In this document: in pieces, positions 7,146-11,669 of the stretch
Layout: each line of letters begins with the position of its first letter
How positions within the stretch are numbered: the stretch's first letter is position 1
NCBI GenBank assembly: GCA_964611525.1
Contig: CAZTAL010000102.1
Coordinates: 1-11,669 of the forward strand
Direction: 5' to 3'
Length of the DNA stretch: 11,669 nucleotides
Origin: JAAYJR01 sp964611525
GTDB lineage: Bacteria; Bacteroidota; Bacteroidia; Bacteroidales; Prolixibacteraceae
The notes under the pieces: model-generated
What the model saw: the letters and a program-made list of their open reading frames with translations, nothing else
Database searches by the model: none
Told to the model about the DNA's origin: nothing
Made by a program: the position numbers and the translations under genes

Positions 7146-8162
7146 ATGATGAAATTATCAAAATTAATCCGTGTTGTAGTAGCGCTAGTAGTTACAGCCG
7201 GAATTCTTTTGCTGCTTGACATGGAGAATCGTCAAATCGCTGCACAATCAGAAATTCCCGAAATTGCTATTTTTAAAATTGTTTCACGCAAAGTTATTGA
7301 TGAAACAGAAAACGGAGTTATCGACGCATTGGAAAAGAGAGGTTATATCAATGGAAAAACGTGTTTAATAAAAAGATTTTCTGCAGAAGGCGACATGGCT
7401 GTTGCCAATACAATTGCCCAGAATATCGTAAACAGCAAATTTGATATGGTTATCACCATAAGTACACCGTGCTTACAGGTAATGGCCAATGCAAACAAGA
7501 AGGGTGATATGATGCACATATTCTGTGCCGTGACAGATCCGTATGCCTCGGGAGTGGGCATTACAGGCAGCGCTCCGGATGAACATCCGCCCCATCTTGT
7601 AGGTATTGGTACTTTCCAGCCTGTTGAAAAAACCTTTGAAATTGCATTGCAAATGAAACCCGATCTGAAAAAAGTCGGGACAGTCTGGTGCACCAGCGAA
7701 ACCTGCTCAGAAGCATGCGTAATGCTGGCACGCAAGAAGTGTAAGGAACTTGGAATTGAGCTTGAAGAAACGGGCATTGAAAATTCAACACAGATACTTG
7801 AATCGGCCATGGCACTTACTATGCGGGGTGTTGAAGCCCTTTGGGTGGGAGGCGATAATACTGTTGAAAACGGAATAGACCAGCTGATTAATGCTGCATA
7901 CAGGGCTAAGATACCGCTGATTACAAATAATCCATATCATATATATGGTAATATACTATTCGGATTTGGCGCTGAATATTTCGAAGTAGGAAGTCTGGGA
8001 GGCAATATGGCTGCTGATGTGCTGCAGGGAAAACCAACAACTGAGATAGGAATTGAAAATAAAGTTCCCAATAAGCTGGTAGTTAATCCCGCATCACTGG
8101 AAAATATGAAAGACAAATGGAATATTTCTGCATTTATGGACGCTGTCGCTACAACCGAGTGA
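7146..8162 (+). CDS. ABC transporter substrate-binding protein (ABC_sub_bind, TrpX-like)
   Basis: Periplasmic binding protein of the ABC_sub_bind family, often annotated as tryptophan/tyrosine uptake components. The 338 residues begin with a signal peptide or membrane anchor (residues 8-25, VVVALVVTAGILLLLD, possible cut after IAAQ). Two Rossmann-like lobes follow. Diagnostic stretches include the GVIDALEKRGYINGKTC helix, FDMVITISTPCLQVMAN, FCAVTDPYASGVG, KKVGTVWCTSETCS, RGVEALWVGGDNTVENG and LFGFGAEYFEVGSLGGNMAAD. Length is normal and the gene looks intact. Usually a permease and an ATPase gene follow in an operon, but neither is here: 31 bases downstream lies repeat copy B and then a P-ATPase pseudogene on the other strand. 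It is thus an orphan that either serves a transporter encoded elsewhere or lost its partners. ATG codons at 7146 and 7149 are both possible starts. The ligand is not predictable. Confidence 0.85.
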   Translation: MMKLSKLIRVVVALVVTAGILLLLDMENRQIAAQSEIPEIAIFKIVSRKVIDETENGVIDALEKRGYINGKTCLIKRFSAEGDMAVANTIAQNIVNSKFDMVITISTPCLQVMANANKKGDMMHIFCAVTDPYASGVGITGSAPDEHPPHLVGIGTFQPVEKTFEIALQMKPDLKKVGTVWCTSETCSEACVMLARKKCKELGIELEETGIENSTQILESAMALTMRGVEALWVGGDNTVENGIDQLINAAYRAKIPLITNNPYHIYGNILFGFGAEYFEVGSLGGNMAADVLQGKPTTEIGIENKVPNKLVVNPASLENMKDKWNISAFMDAVATTE

Positions 8163-8180
8163 TATATCTGCAAATGACTA

Positions 8181-8220
8181 TTTTTATGGTCATGCATAAC
8201 GCAGTCAGCGGACTTTATAA
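8181..8220 (+). repeat. Dispersed 3'-flanking element, copy B
   Basis: TTTTTAT at 8181-8187 leads a core at 8194-8219 that differs from copy A (1883-1908) only at the ninth base, C instead of T. The AGTC and GACT arms around AGCG are kept. It begins within 20 bases of the stop of the substrate-binding protein gene. Beyond it is rearranged sequence with no intact gene until the PPK2 gene. Confidence 0.7.
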
Positions 8221-8379
8221 ATTGATTCTAATTAAACCCTAAAGAGACAGCTATTAAATAAGAAACTGGAAACAATTTTTATTGGTATTGAATATAAAAT
8301 GAAATGAGCAAGATGCAATTATTGACTTTTTCCACCCATTTCTTCAACTAATTCTAAAAATCCTTCGGTAGTGATAACA

Positions 8380-9242
8380 ATAAACAGAGTATTTATATAC
8401 GTTATTTGCTAACTCATCTTCACTTAATTTTCCAAACTCTTTACCGGTGATAGCAAGGTCACCTTGTTCTGTGTCAGTGTGCCTGTTTTATCTGAACATA
8501 TTACAGTGGCGCTCCCAAGTGTTTCCACAGAGGGCAAATTACTGATAATCGCATTTCTCTTCACCATACGTTGTACACCTATTGCCAATACTACCGTTGA
8601 AACGGCAGGGAGTCCTTCGGGAATAGCAGCTACAGCCAGGCTCACAGCAGTCATGAACATATCAAGTACTGAATTTCCATATAATATACCCACAACAAAT
8701 ATTATAGCACATATAGCAAGAGCCCCGATACCCAGTATCTTTCCAAGCTCTTCAAGACGTTTGCTCATAGGGGTTTCCGTATCTGCTGTCTGTGAAAGAA
8801 GATCAGCTATCCTTCCGACTTCAGTTTGCATTCCAGTGGCTGTTACCACACCTGTGCCACGACCATAAGTAACTATACTTGTTGAAAATGCCATATTTAT
8901 CCTGTCCCCTATTGCAATATCTTCTCCAGACAGTGCTTCGACACATTTATCAACAGCAACTGATTCACCGGTTAGGGCAGACTCCTGAATTTTCAAATTA
9001 ACAGCCTCAACCAACCTTAAATCTGCCAGTACAACATATCCGGTTTCAAGAATTACAATATCGCCAGGGACAAGCTCCCGGGAGGGTATTTTAAAAATAA
9101 TCCCGTCACGTAAAACCTTTGTTTCCGGTGAAGCAAGATTTTTCAATGCCTCAAGGGAATTTTCAGCTTTTTGCTCCTGCCATGCTCCTATGAATCCATT
9201 AAGAATGAGAATTTCATATATTGTTTGTAACAAAAAGTTTTT
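8380..9242 (-). pseudogene. Ca2+-type P-type ATPase, multiply deleted pseudogene
   Basis: Remnant of a P2A (calcium-pump-like) cation ATPase. The readable part (9242-8427, minus strand) has LNGFIGAWQEQKAENSLEAL, the actuator-domain ALTGES motif, the transmembrane AAIPEGLP motif and the phosphorylation site DKTGTLTQ. Three faults are visible. The first 80 or so residues are absent: a stop at 9243-9245 precedes the homology and only a TTG could start it. Just after TLTQNKVT the frame breaks, and the next frame gives DLAITGKEFGKLSEDEL then ANNVYKYSVY (8460-8380), which belongs far downstream in the P domain, so some 200 residues (the nucleotide-binding domain) are deleted. After that the GDGxNDxP hinge and the C-terminal membrane domain are missing. 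A normal enzyme has about 850-900 residues. It cannot be functional. Confidence 0.85.
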
Positions 9243-9324
9243 TCAGAATTATGTGCTACTTTTGAAGAACAAAATTTTATTACTGGATAATCAACCATGT
9301 AAATAATTACAAAATGCTTATATT

Positions 9325-10062
9325 ATGGATTATAAAACTTTTGATGATACACTTGAAAAAAAGAAAGTAAAGTCTTTAACAAAAAATATACTAAAGCGGA
9401 TTGGTGAATTACAATATCTTATGCATGCCGAATCGGAAAAAAGTCTTTTGATAGTGTTCCAGGGCATGGATGCTTCAGGTAAGGATGGTTTAACAAGAGG
9501 ATTACTTAAATATTGCAATCCTGTTGGTATTTCTATAAAAAGCTTTAAGAAACCAACACCAGAGGAATATGCACATGATTTTTTATGGCGGGTTCATAAA
9601 TACACACCTGCAAAAGGTGTAATACAAATTTTCATACGTTCACATTACGAAGATATCCTTGTCCCTACAGTTGAAAAACTCTTTAATGAAGAGCTAATTG
9701 AAAACAGATATCAAATGATAAACGATTTTGAAAAGCTGCTCTTAAACAACCATACCAAAGTTTTAAAATTTTTTCTTAATGTTTCACTGGAGAAGCAGGA
9801 GGAGCGTCTGCGAGAGAGAATAGAACTGAAACGTAAACACTGGAAACACAATGATGGAGACTGGGAAACAAGAAAAAAATGGAATGAATATATGACAGTT
9901 TATGAACGGATTTTTGAACGGTGTAATTTCATTCCATGGCAGATAGTTCCTGCTGACACAAACTGGCAAAAACTCTATTTCGTATCCAAAACAGTCTTAG
10001 AGACGATGGAAAATATGGACATGAAATGGCCAAGATTAAAAACAGAGTTGTTTGGAAAATAA
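9325..10062 (+). CDS. Polyphosphate kinase 2 family protein
   Basis: PPK2 enzymes use polyphosphate to phosphorylate nucleotides, or the reverse, in the cytoplasm. The 245 residues hold the family landmarks in order: Walker A GMDASGKDG (47-55), FKKPTPEEYAHDFLWRVHKY (74-93), the second acidic site in FIRSHYED (103-110), the Arg-rich lid RLRERIELKRKHWKHNDGDW, and the IPWQIVPADTNW segment near the end. Length is normal for the single-domain class. One position is odd: Ile104 stands where FNRSHYED-type motifs usually have Asn. The catalytic Asp49, Lys53, Arg105, Glu109 and Asp110 remain. The ATG at 9325 is the first start in frame. The gene stands alone, upstream of it only the P-ATPase pseudogene on the other strand, and it converges on the HerA-like gene with a 5-base gap. 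Nucleotide preference cannot be called. Confidence 0.87.
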   Translation: MDYKTFDDTLEKKKVKSLTKNILKRIGELQYLMHAESEKSLLIVFQGMDASGKDGLTRGLLKYCNPVGISIKSFKKPTPEEYAHDFLWRVHKYTPAKGVIQIFIRSHYEDILVPTVEKLFNEELIENRYQMINDFEKLLLNNHTKVLKFFLNVSLEKQEERLRERIELKRKHWKHNDGDWETRKKWNEYMTVYERIFERCNFIPWQIVPADTNWQKLYFVSKTVLETMENMDMKWPRLKTELFGK

Positions 10063-10067
10063 TAAAT

Positions 10068-11615
10068 TTATCTTCTCCTCAAAGACCTGCTTACAGATTT
10101 TAATCCTAACACTCCTAAAAGTCCCCGGGCTACTTCACATGCAATAATATGGGTAACCGAACTTTTCATTATTTTTTCAAAGGTCGAACGGGATCTGACC
10201 GCCCGTGATGTCCTGGCTTTTTCCCTGTAAGGAACCTGCCTGGCCATTGCCTCCTGTTTTCGTTCACTTTCAAACCTTTCCAGAAGAATTTCATATGCAC
10301 TTTCCCTGTCAAGATTAACATTGTACTTTTTAATCAGGCCTGATTTGAAAAGTATATTATCAATTTCCTGTTTATTAAGAATATCCATTCTTGAATACGG
10401 AGGACGAATCAAGGTGTGAACTAATTCAGTGGGTTCTCCTTTTTCATTAAGAGTAGTAACCAGAGCTTCACCAGTCCCTACTTGTGTGATTAACTCATCT
10501 ACATCATAGAATTCGGTGAATGAAAAATTTTCCGAGACTAATTTAATAGATTTCCGGTCTTTGGCTGTAAAAGCTCTCAGAGCATGCTGAATTTTAGTTC
10601 CTAACTGACTAAGTATGGCAGAAGGGATATCATTTGGAGACTGTGTGACAAAAAATACTCCTATCCCTTTCGACCTTATAAGTTTTATAGTCAGTTCCAG
10701 TTGGTCAATAAGATTTTGTGAAGCATTTTTGAAAATCAGATGAGCCTCGTCAATAAAAATAACCAGTTCAGGTTTATCCGGATTCCCTATTTCAGGCATT
10801 TTTTGAAATATCTCAGCTAGCAGGCAAAGCATGAAGGTACTGAAAAGAGCAGGTTTGCTCTGCATATCAGTTAACCTTATTACATTAATTATACCGTTAC
10901 CGGCCGGAGTAAGTCTCATTAAGTCAAAAATGTCGAACGAAGGCTCTCCAAAAATCTTTTCACCTCCCTGATTCTCCAGCGTAATAATACTTCTCATAAT
11001 CAATCCGACGGAGGAAGTATGCGCGAATCCATATTCCTGTCTGAATTCTTCTTTCCCCTCCATCTGGATATAATTTAAAACACTTTTTAAATCTTTCATG
11101 TCCAACAGTGGCAGACCTTTATCATCACAAAATTTAAAAATCATCGACAATATACCGCTTTGGCTTTCATTCAATCCCAGAATCTTTGAAAGAAGAACAG
11201 GTCCGAATTCAGAAACGGTTGCTTTTAAACTGACCCCTGGTTCATCCGAAATACTCAGGAATTCAATAGGGAATCCTTTACCTTTCCACTCCATCCCAAT
11301 AATATTTGAGCGCTTTTCCACAACGGGATTTGTAGTTCCGGGTGCACCGAGGCCGCTTAAATCCCCTTTCACATCCATTACCAGAACAGGAACGCCAACA
11401 TTTGAAAAATTTTCGGCAATAACCTGCAAGGTTTTTGTTTTTCCCGTACCGGTAGCACCGGAAATCAAACCATGCCGATTCATAGTTTTCAATGGCAGGG
11501 ATATCTGAATGTCAGTCTCATAATCATCCCCGTAAACAGCTGATCCCATTATAATTGAACCACTCTTAAACTGGTAAGAAGGCCTGATTGATTTTAAAAA
11601 TTTTTCTTTAATCAT
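10068..11615 (-). CDS. HerA-like ATPase, DUF853 type
   Basis: Cytoplasmic HerA/FtsK superfamily ATPase with a DUF853 layout, 515 residues, the usual full length. Walker A is GATGTGKT at 53-60. A strand VLVMDVKGDLSGLG follows at 78-90, typical of this family. Walker B is LVIFIDEAHLIF at 284-295 with Asp289-Glu290, followed by GVFFVTQSPNDIP (319-331). The C-terminal third is charged, with a predicted helical EILLERFESERKQEAMARQ segment and a basic end (SLRRR). HerA proteins move DNA or act in end processing with nuclease partners, but the bacterial DUF853 branch has no settled role, and no NurA-like nuclease is adjacent. The ATG at 11615 is preceded by an AAAAAAGG ribosome binding site. The gene ends 5 bases from the convergent PPK2 gene with no terminator between. 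It appears intact. Confidence 0.88.
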   Translation of the reverse strand: MIKEKFLKSIRPSYQFKSGSIIMGSAVYGDDYETDIQISLPLKTMNRHGLISGATGTGKTKTLQVIAENFSNVGVPVLVMDVKGDLSGLGAPGTTNPVVEKRSNIIGMEWKGKGFPIEFLSISDEPGVSLKATVSEFGPVLLSKILGLNESQSGILSMIFKFCDDKGLPLLDMKDLKSVLNYIQMEGKEEFRQEYGFAHTSSVGLIMRSIITLENQGGEKIFGEPSFDIFDLMRLTPAGNGIINVIRLTDMQSKPALFSTFMLCLLAEIFQKMPEIGNPDKPELVIFIDEAHLIFKNASQNLIDQLELTIKLIRSKGIGVFFVTQSPNDIPSAILSQLGTKIQHALRAFTAKDRKSIKLVSENFSFTEFYDVDELITQVGTGEALVTTLNEKGEPTELVHTLIRPPYSRMDILNKQEIDNILFKSGLIKKYNVNLDRESAYEILLERFESERKQEAMARQVPYREKARTSRAVRSRSTFEKIMKSSVTHIIACEVARGLLGVLGLKSVSRSLRRR

Positions 11616-11632
11616 TTACCTTTTTTATATTT

Positions 11633-11664
11633 TAAAGATAATCTTTTTTATAATCTAATCGTAA
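11633..11664 (-). promoter_or_regulatory. Possible promoter of the HerA-like gene
   Basis: On the minus strand TATCTTTA (11640-11633) fits five of six fixed positions of the Bacteroidota -7 box and lies 18 bases before the ATG. The -33 region 19 bases upstream reads TTACG, a poor match to TTTG, so the call is weak. Confidence 0.27.
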
Positions 11665-11669
11665 TTATT

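Noticed and set aside
8464..8868. Plus-strand open frame of 134 codons
   Set aside because: It is antisense to the P-ATPase remnant, whose domain motifs are unmistakable on the minus strand.
10063..10067. Bidirectional terminator between PPK2 and HerA-like genes
   Set aside because: Only five bases separate the stop codons and no hairpin with a T run is visible there.
11098..11508. Plus-strand open frame of 136 codons
   Set aside because: It is antisense to the conserved Walker A region of the HerA-like gene.
1..11669. tRNA, rRNA, CRISPR array or intact insertion sequence
   Set aside because: No cloverleaf, rRNA-like sequence, regularly spaced repeats or transposase motifs were seen on either strand.

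Overview
The window looks like chromosomal DNA of a Bacteroidota bacterium. It carries a SusD-type outer-membrane glycan-binding gene beside sulfatases, the typical content of a polysaccharide utilisation locus (PUL). The DNA is AT-rich, ribosome binding sites are mostly A-rich stretches rather than strong GGAGG, and the best promoter fits the Bacteroidota -33 TTTG / -7 TAnnTTTG pattern. Finer placement, for example a free-living Bacteroidales-like lineage, is inference.

Layout. 1-354: a terminator-like hairpin and the decayed 3' end of an unknown minus-strand gene. 355-1833: a secreted C69 family dipeptidase (+). 1915-3510: a ZIP metal transporter and a KaiC/RAD55-like P-loop protein (both -), the latter with a good promoter. 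3572-3823: an unrecognised minus-strand coding remnant. 3732-4586: the C-terminal half of a SusD-like protein (+). 4665-6055: a sulfatase broken by one frameshift (+). About 6147-6236: an 18-residue scrap of the N-terminus of a second sulfatase, running in frame into the leader of a carboxymuconolactone-decarboxylase-like gene (6237-7037). 7146-8162: an orphan ABC transporter substrate-binding protein of the tryptophan/tyrosine type (+). 8380-9242: a Ca2+-type P-ATPase pseudogene missing its start, its middle and its end (-). 9325-10062: a PPK2 family polyphosphate kinase (+). 10068-11615: a HerA-like ATPase of the DUF853 type (-), converging on PPK2 with a 5-base gap.

The striking feature is how many genes are broken: SusD half, frameshifted sulfatase, sulfatase scrap, P-ATPase remnant and at least two anonymous coding remnants lie among apparently intact genes. 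The region looks like an accessory zone in decay. The SusD and sulfatase pieces are the remains of a sulfated-glycan PUL whose SusC transporter is absent from the window. The intact genes look like unrelated single-gene units rather than one pathway.

The best candidate for something undescribed is a dispersed element with a 26-base core. Two nearly identical copies (1883-1908 and 8194-8219) and a degenerate third (6119-6134) all lie in the same orientation, 31 to 63 bases after the stop codon of a plus-strand gene, and the two good copies border damaged or rearranged sequence.
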